A stretch of DNA of 64,000 nt from assembly GCA_963575745.1 (NCBI GenBank), contig CAUYUJ010021170.1, forward strand, positions 726,801 through 790,800, in the 5' to 3' direction. Below the pieces are notes generated by a model. That model had not been told where the DNA came from, made no database searches, and was given only the letters and a program-made list of their open reading frames with translations. The position numbers were made by a program, and so were the translations under genes. This document shows positions 34,157 through 44,070 of the stretch, piece by piece. Origin of the DNA: Prorocentrum cordatum. Lineage: Eukaryota > Sar > Dinophyceae > Prorocentrales > Prorocentraceae. Position 1 is the stretch's first letter. Each line of letters begins with the position of its first letter.

Positions 34157-34765
34157 GTCGTCTCTTCCAGCCAGCGTTTGCGAACGGCCCCAAAGATCAC
34201 CCGAGAGGCCCAACCCGTAGATCACCCGAGAGGCCCAACCCAAGATCTAGTTGTTTGATTTGCTTTCACATCCGACGTGCCGCATTCGAGAAAGGAAGTT
34301 TTGGCGCATGGACGCATCGCCACACAGAAACGCACACATGGCATGACGTGGTTGCGCAAGGATGGAGGTTCATCCGGTGTTGCCCATCCATTTCTTCACG
34401 ATGTTGTTTATCAAGAGGCCGTCGGCGTATCCCGCCGCTGTATTTTGGTTGGTGGCCAGGCGCCGTATGTTCATATGCTAGGTGGGTTCACGATGGGGGC
34501 CCCATTGAAACTTGTTATGTATATTTTTGGGTGGCGGTTCGTATCCTCTTGTGGCATGCGTTGGTCTCTCTAGGGTTGCTTTGGGTCGGCCTCTGTGGGG
34601 GGGCCTTCGCGTTGACGCGAGGGGTCGGCCTCTGGTCGGCCTCTTTGGGTCGGCCTCTGAGAGCGCATGCAAACTCTATCTCCCCCTGGAGCCGACAGCA
34701 TGTCCTGAGGCACGCTGCAGGCGAAGCCATGTGCTGTTGCGCATGGTGCGAGAAAAGCCTAGCTA

Positions 34766-35563
34766 CTAAGGAAACTCAAACGGAGGCTGAGACCCATCGA
34801 CATAGTAGTCATCCCAGTCGGCCTGCGGATTAGTATCTTGCGGTGGCGCGGAGCCTGGCGAGTCTCCGCGAAGGTCAATGCACTCGCCCTGGGATCCCGG
34901 CGAATTGCTGACGGCAGCCGTCTTCGCCTCACTGAGCGCGGAGACCGCCGCGTGCAAAGTGGCGTGGTAGTCACTGGCAGACTGTGTGTCAATGGAGTCC
35001 TCCTTCTCCTGGAGGTCGCCACTGTGGTCATTGGGCTCTTTCCCCTTCTTCTCTGACTGGATCTGGTGCTTGTCCTCCTCGAGCGCCTGGATGGCCTTCT
35101 TCGGCAGAGGGGTTGTGGGCGGCGGCATGCTGTCATCATCCGTCATCTCGGCTACAATGAACCGTGGCTGGTTGGCAGGCTGCATGTACCCGAACTTCAC
35201 CACCGTTGGCTCTGCCTGGGTTGGCGTCGGCGTCGGCGTCGACGCTGGAGGGATGCCCATCTGGCCGAGGACCTCGAGGAGTCTGACTTGCTCCCTGGGC
35301 TGTGGCTCTGGCGGACTCGGGCCTTTCGGATCGGCCTGCGGCGCAGGCTCGGGAGCGTCGCTGGACGCTGGCGGCAGAGGGAGCACGGGACCTTCATCGC
35401 CAGCTGGCACCGCAGAGGGAATACGGGGCTCTTTACGGCGCAGCTGCACCAGCATCGGCACGTGCGTGATGTAACCCCATCCCTGGGGCAGGTCTGGGAT
35501 CTTGATCAGAAGAGTGAAATTGGCACGCTCTGTGCGTGCCTTCTTGGGTGGCGCCAACCCGAG
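34766..35563 (-). CDS. Exon-like ORF, proline-rich uncharacterised protein
   Basis: A 265-codon open frame follows a strong acceptor, GCTTGTTTAG|CTCGGG, and ends at a stop codon. The N-terminal part APPKKARTERANFTLLIK begins with a basic patch and then a short globular segment (..PQGWGYITHVPMLVQLRR..). The remainder is rich in Pro, Ser, Asp and Gln and probably disordered. The C terminus is acidic and aromatic (..DWDDYYVDGSQPPFEFP). No family was recognised. It lies on the same strand as the decayed gene at 38-42 kb, 2.5 kb downstream of that gene's stop, with a tandem array between. It may be a terminal exon of a nested gene or another retroposed fragment. Confidence 0.5.
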   Translation of the reverse strand, partial: LGLAPPKKARTERANFTLLIKIPDLPQGWGYITHVPMLVQLRRKEPRIPSAVPAGDEGPVLPLPPASSDAPEPAPQADPKGPSPPEPQPREQVRLLEVLGQMGIPPASTPTPTPTQAEPTVVKFGYMQPANQPRFIVAEMTDDDSMPPPTTPLPKKAIQALEEDKHQIQSEKKGKEPNDHSGDLQEKEDSIDTQSASDYHATLHAAVSALSEAKTAAVSNSPGSQGECIDLRGDSPGSAPPQDTNPQADWDDYYVDGSQPPFEFP

Positions 35564-36364
35564 CTAAACAAGCGCGCCGCCTGAGAACTCTTGTTCTGAA
35601 ATACCCCCTTGGGCCTCAGCACTCGCTGCGCATGCATCTGGATGGTGACGTGGTGATGCATGTAATGACGATGGGTCCTCTTGGGTACTTTGGGGGCGTG
35701 CCGTGGACCTCTCGGTCCTCCTCGGGATTTGCGGGTTCTTGGCGTGAGCAAGTGAAAGCCTCTTGGGGCTTCTTTGGGGGGGGGGCTGTATGGCATGGTC
35801 TCTCCTGGGGCCTCATTGGGGGTCTGGGTCGTCTTGAGGATTATGCTTTGGGCCGTTGGGCATTGCTAGGACCTTGTTGGAATCCCACGCGCCGCTGACT
35901 CTGGAGGCCTCGGCCCTCGAGGGCAACGGGATGCGTTATGAGAGGTGGGAGCTATAGGAAGGCAGGCCTCTTGGGGCTTCCTTGGGGCCTGCATGGCCTA
36001 GTCTCCCCTGGGGGCCCTCATTAGGAGTCTGGACCTTCCTCTTAATTATGTTTGAGACCTTCGGCATTGCTAAGACCTTTTGGAAGTGCCACCGACTCTG
36101 AACGGCCCTCTAGGGTGACGGGATGCGTTATGAGAAGTGGGAGCTAAAGGAAGACGAGCCTCTTGGGGCTTCCTTGGGGCCTGTGTGACCTGGTCTCCCC
36201 TGGGGGGTCCATTAGGAGCCGGAGTCCTCTGTGGGGTTCTTCTTGGGACTTTTTTCCCCAACCATCCTGTGGTGTTGGGTCCTCGTTTTGAAGAGACGTC
36301 GCCCCGCGTTCCTTCCTTCTCCTCCTTCCTCCTCCCCCCCTTCCTCCCCCCTCCTCCCCCTCCC

Positions 36365-38005
36365 ACACCCATTCTTGCACGCCCCTCGCACGTTTCGTGG
36401 CCCCATAGGGAGCTCCACCGAAGGCTCCAGTGGCTGCGCCCGCATGCGGTTCCACCCCCCATTCTGGCACACCCCTCACACGTTTCGTGGCCCCATAGGG
36501 AGCTCCACCGAAGGCCCCAGTGGCTGCGCCCGCATGCGGTTCCACCCACCATTCTGGCACACCCCTCACACGTTCGTGGCCCCATAGGGAGCTCCACCGA
36601 AGGCCCCAGTGGCTGCGCCCGCATGCGGCTTCCCCCCCCCCCCCATTCTTGCACACCCCTCACACGCTTCGTGGCCCCATAGGGAGCTCCACCGAAGGCC
36701 CCAGTGGCTGCGCCCGCACGCGTTCCACCCTCCGTTCTGGCACACCCCTCACGCGCTTCGTGGCTCCATAGTGAGCTCCACAGAAGGGCCCAGTGGCTGC
36801 TCCGCATGCGGTTCCACCCCCATTCTGGCACACCCCTCACACGTTTCGTGGCCCCTTATAGGGACCGCACACCCCGTGGCCCCATAGGGAGCTCCACCGA
36901 AGGCCCCAGTGGCTGCGCCCGCATGCGGTTCCACCCCCCATTCTGGCACACCCCTCACACGTTTCGTGGCCCCATAGGGAGCTCCACCGAAGGCCCCAGT
37001 GGCTGCGCCCGCATGCGGTTCCACCCCACATTCTGGCACACCCCTCACACGTTTCGTGGCCCCATAGGGAGCTCCACCGAAGGCCCCAGTGGCTGCGCCC
37101 GCATGCGGTTCCACCCCCCATTCTGGCACACCCCTCACACGTTTCGTGGCCCCATAGGGAGCTCCACCGAACGCTCCAGTGGCTGCGCTCGCATGCGGTT
37201 CCACCCCCCATTTCGGCACACCCCTCACACGCTTCGTGGGTGGCTCCATGGGAGCTCCACCGAAGGCCCCAGTGGCTGCGCTCGCATGTGGTTCCCCCCC
37301 CCATTTCGGCACACCCCTCACACGGTTCGTGGCCCCATAGAGAGCTCCACCGAAGGCCCCAGTGGCTGCGCTCGCATGCGGTTCCACCACCCTTTTTCGG
37401 CACGCCCTTCACACGTCCCGTGGCCCCATAGGGAGCTCCACCGAAGGCCGCAATGGCTGCGCCCGCATGCGGTTCCACCCCCCATTTCGGCACACCCCTC
37501 ACACGTTTCGTGGCCCCATAGGGAGCTCCACCGAAGGCCCCAGTGGCTGCGCCCGCATGCGGTTCCACACCCCATTCTGGCACACCCCTCGCGCGCTTCG
37601 TGGCCCCATAGGGGGCTCCACCAAAGGTCCCAGTGGCACTGCCCGCCTGCGTCCGTCACCACCCAGCACAGCCCTTGTTCCCTGCGCTTCGCCCACCCAG
37701 AACAGCGCTTCGTAGCCCTATAGGGAGCTCCACCAAAGGTCCCAGCGGCACCGCCCGCGTGCGTCCGCCACCACCCTGCGCAGCCCTTGCTCCCTGCCTG
37801 CGTTTCACCCACCCAGTACAGCGTTTCGTTGCCCCATAGGGAGTTCCACCGAAGGTCCCAGTGGCACCGCTCGCATGCGCCCGCCACCACGCAGCACAGC
37901 CCTTGCTGACCGCGTCTCACCCACCCAGTACAGCGCTTCGTGGCCCCATAGGGAGCTCCACCGAAGGTCCCAGCGGCACCGCCCGCATGCGTCCGCCACC
38001 ACCCA
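36365..38005. repeat. ~90-bp tandem array, with a diverged ~105-bp tail
   Basis: From 36,365 to about 37,610 there are roughly fourteen units of about 89-92 bp containing CATTCTGGCACACCCCTCAC, GTGGCCCCATAGGGAGCTCC and GGCCCCAGTGGCTGCGCC. From 37,610 to 38,005 four longer units replace part of this with CGTCCGCCACCACCCAGC and ACCCACCCAGTACAGCG. The array abuts the 3' end of the decayed gene and is homologous to the 10.1-11.0 kb array. Confidence 0.93.
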
Positions 38006-38090
38006 GCAGAATTGCGGCATTCACAACTGCATATGGTTGGGTCCTTCGCCAGGCTAATTTTTTTCCTTCTGGAAGGGCCTTCATTTTTTG

Positions 38091-38850
38091 TCAGCGCATC
38101 TCGGCAGCATACGCATCCACCTCGGCCTGGAGAGGCTTTCGGTGGTATTGCTTCTCAGGCGACTCGTGCGAAAGTCGGAGCCATGCTCCCACAAAAAAAC
38201 TCTGCTGCGCGAGGCCCGTAGCGGTCGACCTGCAAGGCTGTAGACCGGAAGAGCCTGCACTGCTTGTGCAAAGGATTGCTGCAATTGACGCGAAGGCCCG
38301 TTGAAACTTTGGGGCCTCTGTGCGTCTCACGCCAAACCCTCTGCCCTTCAATGAAAGCAGAAATATGATCAAACTCCTCCGCAACTGCAACCAGCCCTGG
38401 GGCTACCGGAGGAGGCGGCGGCGGGGGCCGAGGGTCTGGCACGGGTTCGTCCTCAAGGACGGGAGGGTCGGCAACTATTGCACCATCGTCCCCCCCCGCG
38501 TCATCGTCGGCCCCATCGCAGACTGGCTCTGGCTCATCGTCTGCAGCGCCGACTGGCTCAACAGCGCCATCGATGGGTAGTAAACTTCCATCGTCGCCTC
38601 CAACCTCATCCAGGGGCGCTGGTGGCACTGGCTTGATTTTTTTGGGCGGCTTGCTTAAAATTGCAGCCTGATGGGTATCGTCGTCGCCCTCGACGCTGTT
38701 CAGAATCGCTCTGAGCTCTGCTGCTGTGCTCTTGGGCTTAGCCTTCGAAGGGCACTTCAGCAGCAGCTTAAGACGCACGTCTGGCTCTGCAGAAGAAAAG
38801 TCGCAAGCACTTTGCTCGAACAAGCTTGGCAAGCCAAGACGCACAAGTAA
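38091..38850 (-). pseudogene. C-terminal segment of the decayed gene
   Basis: The frame starts LVRLGLPSLFEQSACDFSS and runs through an acidic, proline-rich linker to ..RVWRETHRGPKVSTG.. and ..DRYGPRAAEFF. Within a run of seven T residues (plus-strand A run near 38,194) the frame shifts by one base and continues as VGAWLRLSHESPEKQ.., ending ..DAYAAEMR at a TGA, 38,091-38,093. GPRAAEFF-VGAWL joined this way reads as one helix, so a homopolymer indel is the likely cause. Immediately downstream the ~92-bp tandem array begins. Confidence 0.55.
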
Positions 38851-39890
38851 TAATGCTTCCTGACTACTCGAACAGCCCTAGCATCGAGCGAGGTTGCAGA
38901 ATCATCGCGCTTGCAATGAACTACAGACTGGGTGGCGGTCCACCCGCAATCGTGAAGCTCGTCCACGAGTGACAACACTGGCCACGAGATCCTGGAGCCG
39001 CTGGGAGATGCTACCTGAGGGTCGTAGAGAACCAAGCACCCTTCGATATCGCTCCCTTCTGTCTTCCAGATCTTCAGCCGCTGTCGGGCCTCTCTGGACG
39101 AGTCTAAGAGGGAGAGCATGTCGATCGGACCTGGGTCCTGGACTGGGAACGTGTCGACTCGATTCTCGATCGGGTGCTCGATATCCATTTTCTCCAGAAC
39201 TTGCGCGTGCACAGTGTAAGTTCGCTCATCGGGATCGGCCAGATCTGAAACGGTGGGAACGAGTTTCGCTTGGACTTTGGTGGATAAGATTTGCATGTAT
39301 ACGTATAGCGGTTCATCTTCCTCGGGGTCATCACATTGAATCGAGTAGTGTTGGAACGGAACAAGCACTCGGTTCAGAAATTATCCAAGTAGACTGGCTT
39401 CTTGTGAAGAGATGCCTTCTGAGGTAGGTCGTTTCCGTTTTCGCCCAGGGTCACCGCCTCCTCCGCCGCCGCCGTCACCCCCAAAAAGGTATCCGTCGCC
39501 CGTGTGGTCCTCGCCGCCGCTGTCTTCAGCTCCGTCGCCGTCGTCGGGATCATCATCTCCTGGCCCTCCGCCTCCTCCTGGTCCTGCGCCTGGCCCCCCA
39601 ACAGCTCCTGGTGGAAAGTCGGCCATGCCGAACCTGATGTGCGGAAGATGCTGTACAGTATAAGTGCGTTCCAGGGCAATGCGCCTCGCGCTCCTGAATG
39701 CACGGCGGTGGGCCTTAGCCCTGCCGCCAACCTTCAAAACTGACGATGCAATGCCCCAGTAGTTCTCGATTGGCTCGCTCATTGAACTCGCGAAGCTTTC
39801 CGCATCCTCTAAGTTTACATCCAACCTCAGACTCGACGCAATCCAGGGGAATGTCGCCCTCCGTGCCCTCTTGTGCTGGTGTGACGCTAT
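38757..39890 (-). pseudogene. Fourth segment of the decayed gene, interrupted by TAA
   Basis: Two open stretches share one frame and are separated only by a TAA at 39,381-39,383. The upstream part has ..SEPIENYWGIASSVLKVGG.. and a Gly/Asp-rich linker ending ..RKRKRPTSEGISSQEAS. The downstream part starts FLNRVLVPFQHYSIQCDD and includes ..LYVYMQILSTKVQAKLVP... A nonsense change therefore seems to have occurred inside an otherwise continuous coding region. Near 38,848 the frame slips again to ..LVRLGLPSLFEQSACDFSS. The function is unknown. Alternatives are programmed readthrough or a sequencing error. Confidence 0.52.
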
Positions 39891-39891
39891 C

Positions 39892-39984
<93 letters not shown>

Positions 39985-40228
39985 GGGGCCTTCCGCTACC
40001 GCATCGTCGAGGGGGGCAGGACGAAGAGCATGCACTTCATACTCGAGCTCGTCACTCATGTTACTTCCATCTTGGGCCATTGCATCGACAGCTGCGCGCA
40101 ATCTCGATCCTACTTTCAAGAAGCGAAGCGTGACCTCATCATGAGCAGCCTCTGGGAAAGAGTTAAACAGCAGCAACGCGCCTGTCTCTGACTCCTGGCG
40201 CGTGAAGGCGAGCGAGAACATATGGCAA
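39715..40228 (-). pseudogene. Third segment of the decayed gene, with HT-repeat microsatellite
   Basis: The frame opens as FSLAFTRQESETGALLLF and continues with an acidic helix-like stretch (..FLKVGSRLRAAVDAMAQD..). It then runs through a poly-Pro tract and about 17 His-Thr pairs encoded by the CA microsatellite at 39,897-39,967. After the repeat a different frame looks more protein-like (..LRLDVNLEDAESFASSMSE..), so the microsatellite has probably shifted the frame. The end of this frame at 39,715 is therefore likely a shadow. Confidence 0.48.
39897..39988. repeat. TG microsatellite followed by poly-G
   Basis: About 36 TG units are followed immediately by about 21 G residues. On the minus strand this is poly-C and CA, inserted in the decayed gene's coding segment, giving Pro and His-Thr runs. 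Confidence 0.95.
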
Positions 40229-40843
40229 GTCGTTCAGAAACTTCACTTTGAGCTTTCCCAGGGCGAATGTGCTACGAACCATGCCTCGAGCATCTCTGAG
40301 TAGAGTTGGATATGGCCCGAACTTCCCCTCAGCCCACGAGTTCGCCTCCTGCAGCCCGTCCCTGAAGGCCGCCATGCTAAAGTCATGCGCGTGCCCGAGA
40401 ACACAACCTGTTTGTTTGCATTTGAACGGCACGCCTGTGTTCCATGTTTCTTGGTGGCATGAACAACAGCTCGCGAACCTCGTGAGCCCATGGAGCCAAT
40501 CAGCAAACCATAAAATGAATCCGAACTGATGCTTAAACGCCCTGCCCCCGGACGCACTGAAGACCTTAGTTAAACGCGTTTTGTCCCTGATGCCCCCAAG
40601 GGCAGCCCTGTCAAGATTCCCAGCCACTGACCATATGAAGCCATATAGCCCATGAAGACACTTACGCATTGTCGCCCATCGCCATTCGGTGAACGACTCC
40701 AGAGAGAGATCCTTCGTGAGCTCGGCAATGCCAGCTTGGCCTCGTTGCCTCCAGTAAACCCCCAGCGCGTACCGAACCCCCCGGGAAACAAGGTTTCGAA
40801 CCACACGCAAAGGCATCGCCGCCCCACCGTCTCCAAAAGGTTC
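40163..40843 (-). pseudogene. Second segment of the decayed large gene, with Cys/His cluster
   Basis: An open frame of about 227 codons starts after the acceptor-like GTGAGTAACAG|GAACC. It includes ..FTEWRWATMRKCLHGLYG.., then FKHQFGFILWFADWLHGL, and a Cys/His cluster CCSCHQE..PFKCKQTGCVLGHA that could bind zinc. The arrangement W-R-W, then F-x-W-F-x-x-W-L, then the Cys cluster looks like a compact conserved domain of unknown role. Near 40,225 the frame must slip by one base to continue as ..FSLAFTRQESETGALLLF.. in the next segment; the in-frame continuation reaches a stop at 40,163. Confidence 0.58.
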
Positions 40844-41132
40844 CTGTTACTCACCGCTGTCCATGTAACATCCACGTGTCCCTCCTGCCTCCTCGAACCT
40901 GCTATGATGATTTCTCACGTGTGCCATCCGTCCTCCATCCACCCACCAGAGACTGCACGTGCGCTTCCCTCAACCTCGGTCCTTCTGCCCTCCGTGTCCC
41001 GCTGTGCTGGCATTTGTGTGTTTTGATGTTTTGCGATGTGTTGTTGCGTGTTCTGGTTTGAGCGTTGCGATGTTTATATTCAGTTGGTGTGTGCGGCGAC
41101 GCCTTTGCATGCATTTACGAACCACGGCCTCG

Positions 41133-42620
41133 TCACGAAACAGAGAGATTCATAGCCTTGACCCTCGCGATGAACTCAGGAAACCAAGGTGCCGAACAAC
41201 GCCCACGCCGAATCAAGAGATCTATCTTATGCCGCCAGCCTGGTATCACCAGAGCCCGTGGGAAAAGAAACAGTTGCCGATGAACTCGTTGCTTAAGCCC
41301 GAGTGCACAGAAGAAATCGGGCAGCGCGTCGGTAATCCGCGCAATCATATACTCGGTCCCCATGTCCGAAATGATTCCCCTCACCCTGCCCAGGAAGTTT
41401 CGCGTTGCTTGTGGCGCCCCGCCAAAGCACAGAAAGATCTGCCAGAGCAGTGCCGCGCACTTGTGAAACGCTGAGTGTTGCGCGCGCATCAGCAGCACTG
41501 GCGGAAAGGGGCGCATGAGAAGATCCTGGCCATGACGTTTGATCCTGAACGATGCCGCTTGCATCTCCCACCCTCGTCCTTGGGGGCTGGAGCCCACATA
41601 AATGAATACATCGATGTTGTTCCAATCGGCATCGTTCAACATCATTCGAGTGAGTAGCATGCGCAACCAATCAAGCCTCACTCTCGATCGTCGTAACGTC
41701 TCGTACCGTATCATTTTCAATGTTCGCGTGAGGTCTTCACGATTTATGTTAGCATTCTGAGCGAACAGCACTGACCAGTGTTTAACATATTTTGGGGTAT
41801 GGCGCAATGATTTCAACGTGGAGGTCGCTCCTAACCATCTCAGAATCAACTTGGCCCCCATGCCACGATATTTGCTCACAGACTCTCTTACAGCTCGCTG
41901 ACGCTGCTGATAATGCTGTTGCACAGGGTACGCTCGTCGAAACCGTTGCATACACAACCTGCTTGGGGTACTTAGCGAGATTCGGGCCATACGCCTACCG
42001 ATCACAATACAGTGAAATACTGATGACATCAACTCTGTAATGCGTCTTGCCAACGCAATGCGCACCACAACGGGTTTTTCCAGCATCATGTGTCCATATT
42101 CGTGGAACAATTGTTTCCGTATGTCATCCCAAACCCCATCTTGTTTGTCATCGCGATTTCTCCAAAGACTGCAACGACGGCCAACAAACATGTCTAGAAT
42201 ACCTCGTGGCTCCATGAGATCACATACTAATGGCTCGCCAATGTCTACACTCACGATGGCCCTGTATACCAGAAATCCAGAATATTCACCAGAATGGTTT
42301 CGGATTGCCCCCTGGATCACCATACTGTCGAGCTGGTCTCTATCGCCAACCCAACTCGGCGGAATCATCTCCCACCTCGCGACAACAACTGCGAACAGAT
42401 ATGTTTGGCAGTCGTTGTGAAGAGCAACTGGCACTGAGCGGAACTCTCGTGCCCACAAACCTCTCCGATTGCCCATGATGAAGAACAACGACGGGGGCCC
42501 TTTAGCTTCAATGGGGCCTGGTCTCCTACGAAGCCGAGCCCTGTCTCGAAAGTCCTCGTGCATGACTCTGATATGTGCATCTGCGCCGCCAGCGCCATCA
42601 TCGCCAGCAACCTCGTCCAT
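41133..42620 (-). CDS. N-terminal part of a large uncharacterised protein (495 codons)
   Basis: This is an intact frame from ATG 42,620 (MDEVAGDDGAGG..) to a TGA at 41,133. It has natural composition throughout, including ..RNFLGRVRGIISDMGTE.. and ..FPRALVIPGWRHKID... The stop is probably premature, since the +1 frame continues ..SLFRDEAVVRKCMQRRRR.. for about 25 residues before a 3' intron-like region. I believe related sequences recur widely in dinoflagellate transcriptomes as an uncharacterised family, but that is memory and was not checked. About 75 bp upstream lies a spliced-leader-like sequence (see separate entry). No catalytic motif was recognised. The following coding segment at 40.2-40.8 kb looks like its continuation. 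Confidence 0.6.
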   Translation of the reverse strand: MDEVAGDDGAGGADAHIRVMHEDFRDRARLRRRPGPIEAKGPPSLFFIMGNRRGLWAREFRSVPVALHNDCQTYLFAVVVARWEMIPPSWVGDRDQLDSMVIQGAIRNHSGEYSGFLVYRAIVSVDIGEPLVCDLMEPRGILDMFVGRRCSLWRNRDDKQDGVWDDIRKQLFHEYGHMMLEKPVVVRIALARRITELMSSVFHCIVIGRRMARISLSTPSRLCMQRFRRAYPVQQHYQQRQRAVRESVSKYRGMGAKLILRWLGATSTLKSLRHTPKYVKHWSVLFAQNANINREDLTRTLKMIRYETLRRSRVRLDWLRMLLTRMMLNDADWNNIDVFIYVGSSPQGRGWEMQAASFRIKRHGQDLLMRPFPPVLLMRAQHSAFHKCAALLWQIFLCFGGAPQATRNFLGRVRGIISDMGTEYMIARITDALPDFFCALGLKQRVHRQLFLFPRALVIPGWRHKIDLLIRRGRCSAPWFPEFIARVKAMNLSVS

Positions 42621-42693
42621 CTGCGATGGTGGGAAGAGAAAGAAGCACCTCTTCGAGTGCGCATTTTTCTTGTGTTATGGAAAATGCCGAAAC

Positions 42694-42716
42694 GGTTTGA
42701 ACCAAAATGTTTGAGC
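42694..42716 (-). other. Possible relic of a dinoflagellate spliced leader
   Basis: On the minus strand the sequence reads GCTCAAACATTTTGGTTCAA followed by ACC. The conserved dinoflagellate leader ends CCATTTTGGCTCAAG, and retroposed genes carry one or more such relics in tandem. Here a GCTCAA end is followed directly by ACATTTTGGTTCAAA, matching 12 of 15 positions of a second unit. It lies about 75 bp upstream of the ATG at 42,620, where a 5' leader is expected. The match is imperfect and could be chance. Confidence 0.4.
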
Positions 42717-43399
42717 GTGGTTGCGACAATGATGAAAACATGTTTGTATCTGTGCTTGCTGCATGTATGCTTGTTGTCACAATGCCATGATGTATGTGGC
42801 AAAAGGTGTTTATAACGATGTTGGTGCGCAAGATGTTGTAGTGATACCCTGCCCTGCTGCTACGCTATGCCCTGCAATGCTATGTATTGCTGTCCCACGC
42901 GTGAGAGACTCAGGCTGTTGGTCTTCTGATGTTTTTAGCTGCTGTGCCCTCCCCCCACTGTAAAGTAATTCGGCCGCCCGCAAGGTTGGGGCCCCAGACA
43001 ATCTTTGGATGAAGGTGTTCCAACTGTTGTGCCGCCTGAGACATTCTCGCAATCAGTGTACGAGTAGCGACAGCGGATGAGGACGCCGACGAAGAGCGGC
43101 AGGAGGACGATAATGTGAGAAGTGCGAAGATTGAGCCGATGCATTCGCTCGAAGAGCGAGCTGCATGCCGAAACCCTATGGAGCATTCCCCACATTCCTT
43201 CGACTACAAGCTGTAGACCCCTGAAAAACTAAATTTAAATTATGGATGTCCGATCTAAGGGAATGAGCTCCCGTTACTTTGCCCCCACCCTCCTTGGCGG
43301 GAACAAACCATTAACCCAAACCGAGTGCCTACCCAGAGCCCTGTAGGCATGTTTCGCATACTCAACGGGACTAAGGAAGCGAACACTGACATGACCATA

Positions 43400-43552
43400 A
43401 AAGCTCGGCGCGCGGGTTTTTCGGATCGGCGCTGGAGACCCCTGGCGCCGCCTCCGGCGCCGAGCCTGGCGCGCTCCGCGCGCCTAGGAGGGGGGGGTCC
43501 ATCGCCGATGCGAGAAATCCGCGCGAAGCTCAGAGTTCTTATGTTTATGTCA
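43400..43552. mobile_element. Foldback element, family D, copy 2 (reverse orientation)
   Basis: GGTTTTTCGGATCGGCGC at the left and GATGCGAGAAATCCGCGCG at the right form the arms, with GGCGCGCTCCGCGCGCC inside. The flank TTATGTTTATGTC is the reverse of ACATAAACAT in copy 1. Confidence 0.72.
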
Positions 43553-43908
43553 TTGCTTCTTTCCCTGGGGACATCAATTTTTGGGGTACATCGACTCTGC
43601 AATCGAGCCCCTACTCGACGAGCAACCTCTGGTGCGCGGCCTGCCGACCGTGGCGTGTGATAACTCTGCGACAGCAGCCGCTGCCTATGCGCGCTCGGGT
43701 CGGGCGCCGGCGCGCGCCCCTGGAAAGGCCGCGCACCCGCAGGATCGGGATCTCCTTCCCTCGGTGGAGGCACACCGCCAATACTGGTGCTGGTGTCAAT
43801 CTCTAAGCCTGCGAAGGGCCGCTCTTCTGCCAGACCCCCGACGTCGTGACCATTTTGCGCAGCGTCGACCCCCTGGAGGTCTGGGCCCGTTCCCTCGAGG
43901 CCTCGTAC

Positions 43909-44067
43909 AGGGCAGTTTTTAATACATGGGATTTAAACATCTAGGATTTTAATACATGATTAAGTTAGGAATGAATGTATGCATGAACCATTGTTGTTTT
44001 TAATACTAAATCCCCTGCATTTTTAATACATGATCCGCACGCGGAGCATGTATAAAAAACGGCGCTG
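43909..44067. repeat. Dispersed AATACATGA repeat, copy 2
   Basis: Homologous to 592-763 in the same orientation. It begins ACAGGGCAG, contains TTTAATACATGATTAAG and ends GGAGCATGTATAAAAAAC. It adjoins a family B MITE. Confidence 0.8.
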
Positions 44068-44070
44068 TAG

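Noticed and set aside
36704-37723. 339-codon plus frame and long minus frames at 36-38 kb
   Set aside because: Shadows of the ~90-bp tandem array, whose unit is close to a multiple of three. No start or splice signals.
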